Source: Actinomadura syzygii (GTDB taxonomy: Bacteria; Actinomycetota; Actinomycetes; Streptosporangiales; Streptosporangiaceae). From it: a DNA stretch of 64,000 bases. This document shows, piece after piece, positions 8,046 through 16,296 of the stretch. Every line of letters begins with the position of its first letter. The stretch's first letter is position 1. The notes below the pieces were generated by a model, which was not told where the DNA came from, did not search any database, and was given only the letters and a program-made list of their open reading frames with translations. The stretch lies in the NCBI RefSeq assembly GCF_008085905.1, contig NZ_VSFF01000015.1:124001-188000 (forward strand), given 5' to 3'. The position numbers were made by a program, and so were the translations under genes.

Positions 8046-10733
8046 ATGGGTTCTCCCGACAACCGGGCTCAGGAGTCTTTGACGGGTTTTCCCGACGACC
8101 GGGCGGGTGACTTCGTCCTCGACTTCCCGACGGCGGTGGCCCCGGATTACCGGAACCGGTCGAGCCTCGCGACCAGCCCGCCGCTGTTCGTGCTGCGAGT
8201 GCCCGAGTCCGCGCATCCGGACGGCGTCGACCGCGTCGTCAGGGAATTGCGGTCGGCGCTCACCGACAACGGCAACCTCGTGCCGCTGGCCCACCTGTCG
8301 ACCGAGGACGACTCCGAACTGCTGTCCGAGACCGCCGGGTTCCGGCTGATGATGGGCACGCCCCGGCACATGACGCCCGAGCGGTTCCCGAACTTCCTGG
8401 TCATGCGGGACCTCATCGCCTTCATCCGGGGGAACCGGGACGCCTGGCGCGGCGGCCCGCAGGCCCGGGAGCTGCGGCGGCACGCCAGCGAGCAGCGGGC
8501 CCAGCGCGGCGGCCCGCTGGCCTTCACCAGGATGGAGGGCCCGAATCCCGACGGGCTCGTGGGCTTCCTGATGCGGATCAGTTGGCTCTCGTTCGTTCAG
8601 CGGCTGCCGAAATGGCTGTGGGCGCGCTGGACGTCCCGCAGAGTGATCCGCCGCTGGCTGGGCGCGGAACGGATCGCCGCGGGCGGCAAGAACCTGTACC
8701 GCGTGATGGACACCGTGGGCGCCGTGTGGAGTTCGCAGTTACGCAACGACCCCGAGCACCAGGAGGCGCTCCAGCAGCTCGACCAGCTCCTCTTCCGCGC
8801 CCTGCTGGAGGATCTGCGCAACCCGCCGGTCGGCGGGGTCTTGCCCCGGCGGCGGCGCCGGACCTCCCGCCCGGTCATCCTGGTGGAACTGCCGCCGCCC
8901 GCCCGGGACGGCTCCCGGGCGGCCGAGCGCTTCCTGCGCTCGGTACACGACGCGAGCGCCACGGCCCGTCCGCCCGGCCCGCTCGTCGTGGCCGTGGGGC
9001 TGCCGTCCCAGACCCTTCTCAACGACCTCGGCGACCCGGCCGAGGTCGGCTTCGCCCAAGCCGCCGCCCGTCTCTCCGAGAAGGACGGCCCGCCGGTCCT
9101 GGTGTCCTTCTCCACCGAGGCGCTGGGGAAGCGAGGGCTCGACCTCCGCAAGGTCGCGCCGCGCAGGTTCAGGTTCGGCTGGACGGTCCCGGCGGCGATC
9201 ATGGCCTGCGTTTCCCTCCTGGTCGCGGGCACCGCCGGGGGGCTGATCGCACGGCAGGTCCTCGGCGACCGGAGCTGCGTCGGCGGCACCGCCTCCCTCG
9301 CCTCCCGGACCGCTGCCACGCCGACCGACCCCAAGGGCTGGTACGACGCGGCGGTGCGGGAGATCGGCGTGCAGAACAGGCGCGCGGAGAAGGCCGCCGC
9401 CGACGGCAAGACCATCCGGACCGTGGTGGCGTTCGAGTCCAGCGTCCCGAAGGACGAGAACGAGACGCGCTTCGACGGCACGATCCCGGAGCTGCGCGGC
9501 ATCGCGATGTGGCAGAAGAAGCTGCTCGACATCACGGTGTCCAACGACAGGGTCGTCGGGCTGCGAGTGGACGTCAGGCCCACGGGCGCGTCGTTCGCGA
9601 ACGCCGTCCCGGAGGCGAAGCGGCTCGTCGCGCAGGTGCGGCAGCAGGCGGTCGACAAGAACATCCCGGCGTATTCGCGGATTGTCGGCGTCCTCGGATA
9701 CGCGCAGAGCCGCCAAGAGACCCGGGGCGCGCTTGAAGTTCTCGGCGCGGCGGGCATCCCCGCGGTCGGCACCACCGCGACCGCCGACGAGATGTCGGCG
9801 GGCAGCGCGAACCTCAGCTACTGGCCGTTCACCCCGTCCAACTCGACCGAGGCGCGGATCGAGGCGGACTTCGCGAGCGGGCGCAACATCGTCGCCGCGC
9901 CCGGCTCCGGCGACGGCTGCTCCCCCGCCCGCCGGGCCCTCATCATCGAGAGCTCGGCGGACCTCTACAGCCGCAGCCTCGCCGACAAGTTCCGCGCCGC
10001 GTTCCCCGGCGGCACCCAGGTGTTCGACTTCAACCAGGACGGCCGCTTCGAACCGGGGCCGACGACCAACGCGACGAGCATGTCCAGCGCGGACGACCTG
10101 GCACACGCGCTGTGCGGGGCGCTCAGGGCCGAGCCCGCGACCGTCGTGTACTGGTCGGCGCGGGCCCGCGACTTCACGGCCTTCATCGACGCCATGGACA
10201 CCCAGGGCACCTGCACCGCCGACGACGTCACCGTCCTCGGCGGGAACGAGCTCACGAACGTCGCCCTCACCGGCGCCTTCAACGACAAGGGCTGGCTGCG
10301 GCTGTACTACTCCGCGCACCGGCTGCCCGCGACGGACCCGCGGGCCAGCGAGAAGACCCGCGAGTTCGTCGACGCCTACACCGCGTTCGTGAAGCGCACC
10401 ACGAAGGGCGCCGACCCCTGGGTCCAGGACGGTCATTCCGCCGTCTCCTACGACGCCTTCCACGCCCTGTCGCAGGCCGTCAACCAGGCCAGGCAGCCGA
10501 ACGGAGAGGTTCTCCCCCAGGCCCCGGTCGTCGCGCTCCGCGGCGGCGTCACGTTCGACGGCGCAACCGGCTGGGTGTCGTACGGGCAGGGCACGAACGC
10601 GCCGCCCACGGACAAGACGCTCGTCCTGCTCCGCCAGCTCTCGGACCGTACGGAGGCCGTCGTGGTGTGCGGTGCGTACCAGCAGGGCGCGTCCAGCCGC
10701 GAGGAGGGCCCGCCCTGCTCCCGCTCCCGCTGA
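8046..10733 (+). CDS. Membrane-anchored protein with C-terminal periplasmic-binding-protein-like domain
   Basis: The predicted protein has 895 residues. A cytoplasmic N-terminal region of about 375 residues (basic, with VILVELPPP and a cluster PRRRRRT) is followed by one membrane segment (about 378-406). A long extracytoplasmic domain follows, resembling type-1 periplasmic binding proteins of the LivJ class (GVLGYAQSRQET, ALEVLGAAGIPAVGTT, ALIIESSADLYSRSLADKFRAAF). No transporter genes adjoin it, so it may be a sensor rather than a transport component. The start is the ATG with AGAGGGG six bases upstream; an in-frame ATG at 7974 would add 24 residues. The function of the N-terminal part is unknown. 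Confidence 0.7.
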   Translation: MGSPDNRAQESLTGFPDDRAGDFVLDFPTAVAPDYRNRSSLATSPPLFVLRVPESAHPDGVDRVVRELRSALTDNGNLVPLAHLSTEDDSELLSETAGFRLMMGTPRHMTPERFPNFLVMRDLIAFIRGNRDAWRGGPQARELRRHASEQRAQRGGPLAFTRMEGPNPDGLVGFLMRISWLSFVQRLPKWLWARWTSRRVIRRWLGAERIAAGGKNLYRVMDTVGAVWSSQLRNDPEHQEALQQLDQLLFRALLEDLRNPPVGGVLPRRRRRTSRPVILVELPPPARDGSRAAERFLRSVHDASATARPPGPLVVAVGLPSQTLLNDLGDPAEVGFAQAAARLSEKDGPPVLVSFSTEALGKRGLDLRKVAPRRFRFGWTVPAAIMACVSLLVAGTAGGLIARQVLGDRSCVGGTASLASRTAATPTDPKGWYDAAVREIGVQNRRAEKAAADGKTIRTVVAFESSVPKDENETRFDGTIPELRGIAMWQKKLLDITVSNDRVVGLRVDVRPTGASFANAVPEAKRLVAQVRQQAVDKNIPAYSRIVGVLGYAQSRQETRGALEVLGAAGIPAVGTTATADEMSAGSANLSYWPFTPSNSTEARIEADFASGRNIVAAPGSGDGCSPARRALIIESSADLYSRSLADKFRAAFPGGTQVFDFNQDGRFEPGPTTNATSMSSADDLAHALCGALRAEPATVVYWSARARDFTAFIDAMDTQGTCTADDVTVLGGNELTNVALTGAFNDKGWLRLYYSAHRLPATDPRASEKTREFVDAYTAFVKRTTKGADPWVQDGHSAVSYDAFHALSQAVNQARQPNGEVLPQAPVVALRGGVTFDGATGWVSYGQGTNAPPTDKTLVLLRQLSDRTEAVVVCGAYQQGASSREEGPPCSRSR

Positions 10734-10742
10734 GGCCGCGCG

Positions 10743-11591
10743 TCAGGCCGGTTTCGTGACGATCTCGACCACCCGGTCGGGCATCGACAGGAACGGCGAG
10801 TGGGACGAGTCGAGCGTCACGACGGTCGTCGGGTTGTCCGGGAAGGCCGCGTCGGCCTCGGCGATGAACCGCTCCTGCAACGCCGGACGGATCGCCCAGT
10901 CCTGCTCGCATCTCACATACGTCCGGGGGACGGAGCCCCAGCCGTCGGGGGTCAGCCGCGTCGTCCCGAGCAGCATCGCGACCGGGCCGTCGGGCGTCAG
11001 CAGGCCGAGCGCGGCTTCGGCGGCGTCCACGGGGATGTCGTCGAAGAACGCCTTCCGGAGTAGGCGGCGGTAGTCGTCCTCGGCGGAGACGAGGTCGAGC
11101 CGCATGGCGCCGACCCGCGCGGGATCGGTCGCCAGCGAGGCCGTGACCAGGCTCTCGGCGTTCTCGGGGCTTCGCGCGTAGGTGTCGGACGAGACGCCGG
11201 AGCCCGGCATGAACCCGGTCAGGTACACCGCGTGCGCCACCAGCTCCGGGACTTCCTGAACGGCGCGCGTGAGCACCGCCCCGCCCATGCTGTGGGCCAC
11301 CACCGTGACCGGACGGCCCCGTCCGAGCCTTCTTATCTGCGATACCAGCAGCTCTCCGGCCTGGTCGAGGCCGACGTCCGCGACCGGTGAGAGCTCGGTG
11401 GCCATCTCCTCCGGGTCGAACGGGCGTGTGGCGAGGCTCCGCGGGCGGCGGGCGCGCAGCCCGTGGCCCGCCATGTCCACGGCGTGCGCGACGTGACCGG
11501 CGCCGGTCACGCGCGCGAGCACCTCGCTCCAGCACCAGGAACCGAACCAGAAGCCGTGCACGAACAGCAGCGGCGGTGGACGTAACGGCAT
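10743..11591 (-). CDS. Alpha/beta hydrolase
   Basis: A 282-residue alpha/beta-hydrolase-fold enzyme. The oxyanion segment FVHGFWFGSWCW is near the N terminus, the nucleophile elbow is AHSMGG (about residue 100), and the catalytic His is in DSSHSPFLS near the end. The layout resembles the salicylate esterase/hydroxynitrile lyase-like group (short N terminus, SHSPF-type His). It converges on the upstream gene with only 9 bases between the stops. Substrate unknown. Confidence 0.8.
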   Translation of the reverse strand: MPLRPPPLLFVHGFWFGSWCWSEVLARVTGAGHVAHAVDMAGHGLRARRPRSLATRPFDPEEMATELSPVADVGLDQAGELLVSQIRRLGRGRPVTVVAHSMGGAVLTRAVQEVPELVAHAVYLTGFMPGSGVSSDTYARSPENAESLVTASLATDPARVGAMRLDLVSAEDDYRRLLRKAFFDDIPVDAAEAALGLLTPDGPVAMLLGTTRLTPDGWGSVPRTYVRCEQDWAIRPALQERFIAEADAAFPDNPTTVVTLDSSHSPFLSMPDRVVEIVTKPA

Positions 11592-11776
11592 GGAGTACTC
11601 CCGGGGGGCTCAGCGCGGCGAATTCCCCCGGATCGTACAAGCGATCAAGAACCCGGGTGCGTCTCACGGGTCGGTAGATCTTTTGTTCATCCTGCTCAGC
11701 GGCGTTTTTGTCGTTTCGTCCTTGCCTCGTCGGCTATGCCGTCCAAGAGGGACGTCAATGAAGCGAAGTGGTGACC

Positions 11777-12766
11777 ATGGCAGAGACAGGCACCAAGGAC
11801 CGCGCGAGCGACCAGGCCGCGCAGACCGCCCAGAACGCCCTGGACGTTCCGGTCCAGCAGCTGAAGGAGGCGGGCCGGGAGGTCGTCAAGGCGCTGATGG
11901 TGCAGACGCTGGAGAAGGCCACAGGCAGGATCGAGGGCCTGGCCCACCGGCTGAACGACGCCGCGGACGGCGCGGGCGCCGGCACGAAGGCGGCGGCCGC
12001 CGGAGCGGAGGCGATCGCCCAGGGCAAGTCCCCGCTCAAGGCGGGCGTCGGAGCGGGCATGGCCGGTGTGAAGGAGAAGGCGAAGCAGGTCATCGGAGCC
12101 GGGGGCGGCGACGGCGACGGCAACGGTGGAGGCGGCGACAAGACGAAGGTCACCACCATCATCGAGCAGTTCGACGTCGGGTTGCCGAAGCGCGTCGCCT
12201 ATGACCAGTGGACGCGGTTCACCGACTACCCGAGCTTCACGAAGAAGGTGGAGAGCGTCGAGCAGGAGTCGGACGAGAAGCTCAACTGGCGAGCGCAGAT
12301 CTTCCTTTCGCACCGCACCTGGGAATCGACGATCACCGAGCAGATCCCGGACGAGCGGATCGTCTGGCGGTCGAAGGCCCCGCACGGTTACGTCGACGGC
12401 ACGGTGACCTTCCACGAACTGGCGCCGACCCTGACGCGGATCCTGCTGGTCGCCGAATACCACCCGGACGGCTTCTTCGAGAAGACCGCGAACCTCTGGC
12501 GCGCCCAGGGACGCCGACTCCGCGCGGACTTCAAGCACATCAAACGCCACATGATGACGCAGACCCTCCTGCAGCAGGACGAGGTCGAGGGCTGGCGCGG
12601 CGAGATCCGCGACGGCGAGGTCGTCAAGTCGCACGAGGACGCGCTCAAGGAAGAAAAGGGCGAGAAGGAAGACGACAAGGAAGAGGGCGACCAGGAGGCG
12701 ACGGACGAGAAGGACGAGAAGGACGAGACGCAAGAGCAGGACAAGCAGGAAGCCAAGTCCGAGTAG
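11777..12766 (+). CDS. SRPBCC-family protein with low-complexity N and C termini
   Basis: The protein has 329 residues. Residues about 1-115 are Ala/Gly-rich and helical (VQQLKEAGREVVKAL, GTKAAAAGAEAIAQGKSP). About 120-265 form a START/polyketide-cyclase-like fold (KTKVTTIIEQFDVG, YDQWTRFTDYPSFTKKVESVE, IVWRSKAPHGYVDGTVTFHEL). The tail is strongly acidic with DEKDEKDE runs. It begins an operon with two further genes (8-nt gap, then overlap). Similar SRPBCC genes occur, from memory, beside actinobacterial gas-vesicle genes, but no gvp structural gene is present here. Starts at GTG 11768 or 11771 are possible. Confidence 0.7.
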   Translation: MAETGTKDRASDQAAQTAQNALDVPVQQLKEAGREVVKALMVQTLEKATGRIEGLAHRLNDAADGAGAGTKAAAAGAEAIAQGKSPLKAGVGAGMAGVKEKAKQVIGAGGGDGDGNGGGGDKTKVTTIIEQFDVGLPKRVAYDQWTRFTDYPSFTKKVESVEQESDEKLNWRAQIFLSHRTWESTITEQIPDERIVWRSKAPHGYVDGTVTFHELAPTLTRILLVAEYHPDGFFEKTANLWRAQGRRLRADFKHIKRHMMTQTLLQQDEVEGWRGEIRDGEVVKSHEDALKEEKGEKEDDKEEGDQEATDEKDEKDETQEQDKQEAKSE

Positions 12767-12774
12767 GGGAGACG

Positions 12775-14043
12775 ATGGCCGACGAGCGCCGAGAGCGAGC
12801 CGAGCGGGACGAACGCGATCAGGGAGCCGAGCGGGACGAACGCCCTGAGCGCGATGGGTCCGACGAGTCGGAGGGCCTCACCGGCAGGACCCTGACCCCG
12901 GAGAAGCGCCCGCCTCCTAGCGAAGGCCCGGACGTCTTCCTCGACGTCCCGGAGCTGAAGGTGGAGGAGATCTCCTTCGAGCTGGAGGATCTGGAGGCGC
13001 ACGTCTCCCTCGTCGCCGAGGTCCTCGACCTGCTCAAGCTGAACGTCGGCGCGGACGTCCGCCTCGGCAGGGTCAAGCTGGAGATCAAAGGGGTCGGGGC
13101 GCAGGCGCGGCTGGAGGTCCGGCTCGACAACGTGGCCGTCATCGTCGACCGCGTCCTGACCACGCTCGACCGCAACCCGGAGATCCTCCAGCACATCGGC
13201 CGGGGCGTGGAGGCGATGACGCGCGACATCGGCTCCGGCGCGGGCACGGCGGTGGGCGAGGTCGGCAAGGGCGCGAAGGGCGCCGTCGAGGACGTCGGCC
13301 GCGGCGCGGGCGGTGCCGTGGAGAACGTGGGCGAAGGCGCGGGCGGCGCGGTCCGGGATGTCGGCAAGGGCGCGGGCGGCGCGGTCGAGAACGTCGGTGA
13401 AGGCGCAGGCGGAGCCGTCCGAGACGTCGGCAAGGGCGCGGGCGGCGCCGTGGAGAACGTCGGAGAGGGCGCGGGCGGCGCCGTCCGCGACGTCGGCAAA
13501 GGCACCGGTGGCGCCGTCGAGAACGTCGGCGAAGGAGCGGGCGAGGGCGTCCGCGACGTCGGCAAGGGCGCGGGCAGTGCGGCCGAGAATGTCGGCGAAG
13601 GAGCGGGCGAAGGGGTCCGCGACGTCGGCAAAGGCACAGGCGAAGCCGTCGAGAACGCGGGCGAGGGCGTCCGCGATGTCGGCAAGGGCGCGGGCGACGC
13701 GGCCAAGGGCGCGGGAGAAGGCGCCGGAGAGGCGGCCGGGAAAGCCGGGGAGGCGGCCGGAAAGACCGCCGAAAGCGCGACCGGGGCAACCGACGAAGGC
13801 AAGGAAGAAGGCGGCAGCGAAGACAGCGACGAAGAGAACGAAGAGAAGAACTCGGACAACGGATCGAGCAACGGCGAAAAATCAAAAGAGGGCGATGGCG
13901 GGCAGGAGGCCACGGACCTCCATACCGCGCTTCACGAGACCGGGGAGTCGGTACGCGACCTCGGCCGTTCCCTCCTCCGGATGCTCTCCCAGTACACCCC
14001 TTCCCAGCACGAGGAGAAGGAGAAGAGCGACAGTGGCTCGTGA
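12775..14043 (+). CDS. Protein with tandem 11-residue repeats, second gene of the SRPBCC operon
   Basis: A 422-residue protein. A charged N terminus is followed by a conserved-looking segment at about 50-140 (DVFLDVPELKVEEISFELEDL, LKLNVGADVRLGRVKLEIKG, LDNVAVIVDRVLTTLDRNPEIL). Residues 157-288 consist of twelve consecutive 11-mers alternating between GGAVENVGEGA and GGAVRDVGKGA. A Glu/Ser/Asn-rich disordered region and a short amphipathic C-terminal helix follow. Eleven-residue periodicity is known from LEA group 3 proteins, apolipoproteins and synuclein, where it makes membrane-binding or desiccation-protective helices; here Gly is unusually frequent. The ATG follows GGGGA at 5 nt. Confidence 0.7.
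   Translation: MADERRERAERDERDQGAERDERPERDGSDESEGLTGRTLTPEKRPPPSEGPDVFLDVPELKVEEISFELEDLEAHVSLVAEVLDLLKLNVGADVRLGRVKLEIKGVGAQARLEVRLDNVAVIVDRVLTTLDRNPEILQHIGRGVEAMTRDIGSGAGTAVGEVGKGAKGAVEDVGRGAGGAVENVGEGAGGAVRDVGKGAGGAVENVGEGAGGAVRDVGKGAGGAVENVGEGAGGAVRDVGKGTGGAVENVGEGAGEGVRDVGKGAGSAAENVGEGAGEGVRDVGKGTGEAVENAGEGVRDVGKGAGDAAKGAGEGAGEAAGKAGEAAGKTAESATGATDEGKEEGGSEDSDEENEEKNSDNGSSNGEKSKEGDGGQEATDLHTALHETGESVRDLGRSLLRMLSQYTPSQHEEKEKSDSGS
13243..13638 (+). repeat. Twelve in-frame 33-bp tandem repeats
   Basis: Twelve 33-base units encode 11-mers. Acidic (AVENVGEG) and basic (AVRDVGKG) versions alternate, giving a 66-bp higher-order period. Synonymous differences between units show the array is not freshly duplicated. 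A degenerate tail extends to about 13700. Confidence 0.9.
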
Positions 14044-14308
14044 CGGTTACCCCGATCCCGAACAACGCCGTCAGGCGGACATCCTCTTCACGGCCCGGGT
14101 GAAAGCCGACGAAATCCGTTTCGACACGGCACCCGAAAACTCGGTGACGTTCACCGCCGACGCCGCCGACGCTTCCACGTCCGGAAGCGACCGCACCAAT
14201 CTCCCCGACGAGGTCGAGGAGAACACCACCTACCGCGACATCGAGATCGATTACGCCATCGCGGCGAAACTGTCCTCGCCCGATCGCGGGCCGACTACGT
14301 CCACGTAG
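14033..14308 (+). CDS. Small acidic protein, third gene of the SRPBCC operon
   Basis: A 91-residue acidic protein beginning VARDGYPDPEQRR, with FTARVKADEIRFD and YRDIEIDYAIAAKL segments. The GTG start overlaps the end of the repeat-protein gene by 11 bases and has AGGAG upstream, so translation is probably coupled. There is no signal peptide or membrane segment. I do not recognise the family. Its position implies it works with the two preceding gene products. Confidence 0.65.
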   Translation: MARDGYPDPEQRRQADILFTARVKADEIRFDTAPENSVTFTADAADASTSGSDRTNLPDEVEENTTYRDIEIDYAIAAKLSSPDRGPTTST

Positions 14309-14320
14309 CGTTCCCGCTGA

Positions 14321-16120
14321 TCACTTCTTTCCGGCGCGGTGCGGGAGGAGTTCCTGCATCTTGACCTTGATGCCCTTCTTGACGACGCCGGGCCGGTCCT
14401 CGTCGCCCTTCAGCAGGGCCTCGGCGCTGTCCTTCATCTGCTCGAAGGAGGCGTGCGGCGGGATCGGCGGGACGTTCGGGTCGACGCGGACGTCCAGCAG
14501 GGTCGGCCGGTCGGCGGCGAGGGCCTCGTCCCAGGCGGCGGCGATCTGGCCGGGCTCGTCCACCCTGATGGCGTTGAGGCCGTTGCTCGCCGCGAACGCG
14601 GCGTAGTCGCACTCGGGGAGGGTCTGCGACTCGGTGAACTTCGGCGCGCCCTGCATCGCCCGCATCTCCCAGGTGACCTGGTTGAGGTCGTTGTTGTGGA
14701 GGACGGCGACGATCAGCCGGGGGTCCTCCCACTGCTGCCAGTAGTGCCTGATGGTGAGCATCTCGGCGAGGCCGTTCATCTGCATCGCGCCGTCGCCTTC
14801 GAACACGATCACGGGACGGTCCGGGTGCCCGAACTTCGCCCCGATCCCGTACGGGACGCCGGGGCCCATCGTGGCGAGCGTCCCGGACAAGGAGCCGCGC
14901 ACGCCCTCGGGGAAGCTCAGGTTGCGGGCGTACCAGTTGGCGGCCGAGCCCGAGTCCGCGACGACGATCGCGTCCTCCGGCAGCCGCCGCGACAGCTCGT
15001 GGAACAGTCGCATCGGGTTGATCGGGTCGGCGTCGACCATGGCCTCGTCGGCCACCGTGTCCCGCCAGCTCCGCACGTTCGACTCGACCGTCTCCCGCCA
15101 CGCGCGGTCGCTCTTGCGCTCCAGCAGCGGCGCCAGGGCGCGCAGCGTGGAGGCGGCGTCGCCGACGAGGTTGACCTCGTACGGGTACCGCATGCCGATC
15201 AGCTTGGGATCGATGTCGATCTGCACCGCCCGCGCCTGGTCCAGGTCAGGCATGAACTGGGTGTAGGGGAAGCTGGACCCGACCGTGAGCAGGGTGTCGC
15301 AGTCGTTCATCAGGTCGTAGCTCGGACCGGTGCCGAGCAGCCCGATCGAGCCCGTGACGTAGGGCAGCTCGTCCGGCAGGACGTCCTTGCCGAGCAGCGC
15401 CTTCGCGACGCCCGCGCCGAGCAGGTCCGCAACCTCCCGCAGTTCGGCGGCCGCGCCCCGGGCGCCCGCCCCCGCGAGGATGGCGACCCTCCGTCCGGCG
15501 TTCAGGACGTCGGCGGCGCGCCGGATCGCCTCCTCGTCGGCCCTGACGGACGGCAGCGCGACCCCGAGGCTGGACGGGACCATCTTGAAGGCGTGCTTGG
15601 GCGGGCTGTACTCCAGCTCCTGCACGTCGGCGGGGATGATCACGGCCGTCGGCGCCCGCTCGGCCGTCGCGACGCGGATCGCCCGGTCCAGCACGTTCGG
15701 CAGTTGCTCCGGGACGGTGACCATCTGGAGATACTCGCTGGCCACGTCCTTGTAGAGCGACATGAGGTCGATCTCCTGCTGGTAGGAGCCGCCCATCGCG
15801 CTGCGGTTCGTCTGCCCGACGATCGCGACCACGGGCACGTGGTCGAGCTTGGCGTCGTACAGCCCGTTCAGCAGGTGGACGGCCCCGGGGCCCGACGTCG
15901 CCGCGCATACTCCGACCCGTCCGGTGAACTTGGCGTAGCCCACCGCTTCGAACGCGCTCATCTCCTCGTGCCGCGCCTGGACGAACTGCGGCTTGTTCTC
16001 AGCGCGGCCCCAGGCGGCGAGAAGTCCGTTGATCCCGTCGCCCGGGTATCCGAACACCTTCTCGACCCCCCATTCGCGCAGGCGCGCCAGCAGATGGTCG
16101 CCGACGGTCGTCGATGCCAT
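14321..16120 (-). CDS. Thiamine pyrophosphate enzyme, pyruvate oxidase/acetolactate synthase-like
   Basis: A 599-residue TPP enzyme with all three domains. The cofactor-activating Glu is in RHEEMSAFEAVGYAKF (N-terminal PYR domain), a central domain contains ILAGAGARGAAAEL, and the C-terminal PP domain has GDGAMQMNGLAEM followed by HNNDLNQVTWE, the GDG-NN metal/TPP motif. The length and central domain fit pyruvate oxidase (PoxB-like) or related alpha-keto acid decarboxylating enzymes better than biosynthetic acetolactate synthase, and no small subunit is present. The ATG at 16120 has GGGAGGAG upstream; a longer frame exists but lacks support. Confidence 0.82.
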   Translation of the reverse strand: MASTTVGDHLLARLREWGVEKVFGYPGDGINGLLAAWGRAENKPQFVQARHEEMSAFEAVGYAKFTGRVGVCAATSGPGAVHLLNGLYDAKLDHVPVVAIVGQTNRSAMGGSYQQEIDLMSLYKDVASEYLQMVTVPEQLPNVLDRAIRVATAERAPTAVIIPADVQELEYSPPKHAFKMVPSSLGVALPSVRADEEAIRRAADVLNAGRRVAILAGAGARGAAAELREVADLLGAGVAKALLGKDVLPDELPYVTGSIGLLGTGPSYDLMNDCDTLLTVGSSFPYTQFMPDLDQARAVQIDIDPKLIGMRYPYEVNLVGDAASTLRALAPLLERKSDRAWRETVESNVRSWRDTVADEAMVDADPINPMRLFHELSRRLPEDAIVVADSGSAANWYARNLSFPEGVRGSLSGTLATMGPGVPYGIGAKFGHPDRPVIVFEGDGAMQMNGLAEMLTIRHYWQQWEDPRLIVAVLHNNDLNQVTWEMRAMQGAPKFTESQTLPECDYAAFAASNGLNAIRVDEPGQIAAAWDEALAADRPTLLDVRVDPNVPPIPPHASFEQMKDSAEALLKGDEDRPGVVKKGIKVKMQELLPHRAGKK

Positions 16121-16296
16121 GGAACAGCTCTCCTCCCGATGGGTCGCACGTCGCGTTCCGCTTACCCAGCGCGCCGCCGCCCTATCATTCGGGCCCGGCT
16201 GGCGCGGTTGACCCACCGGCCTGAGCAGATCGTTCAAGACATTTCATGCTCCGCATTGCCATCGTGACGGTCAGCGTCCCCCTGAAGGAGGAATCG

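Noticed and set aside
13243..13638. CRISPR-like or intergenic tandem repeat array
   Set aside because: The 33-bp units are contiguous, have no spacers, stay in one reading frame and encode a regular 11-residue repeat.
11777..14308. Gas vesicle operon
   Set aside because: Only SRPBCC-type and repeat proteins resembling gene-neighbourhood companions are present; no GvpA/J, GvpF/L, GvpN or GvpK is encoded here.
14339..16267. 642-codon open frame opposite the TPP enzyme
   Set aside because: It is an antisense artefact of GC-rich codon bias; the minus-strand protein has all TPP motifs.
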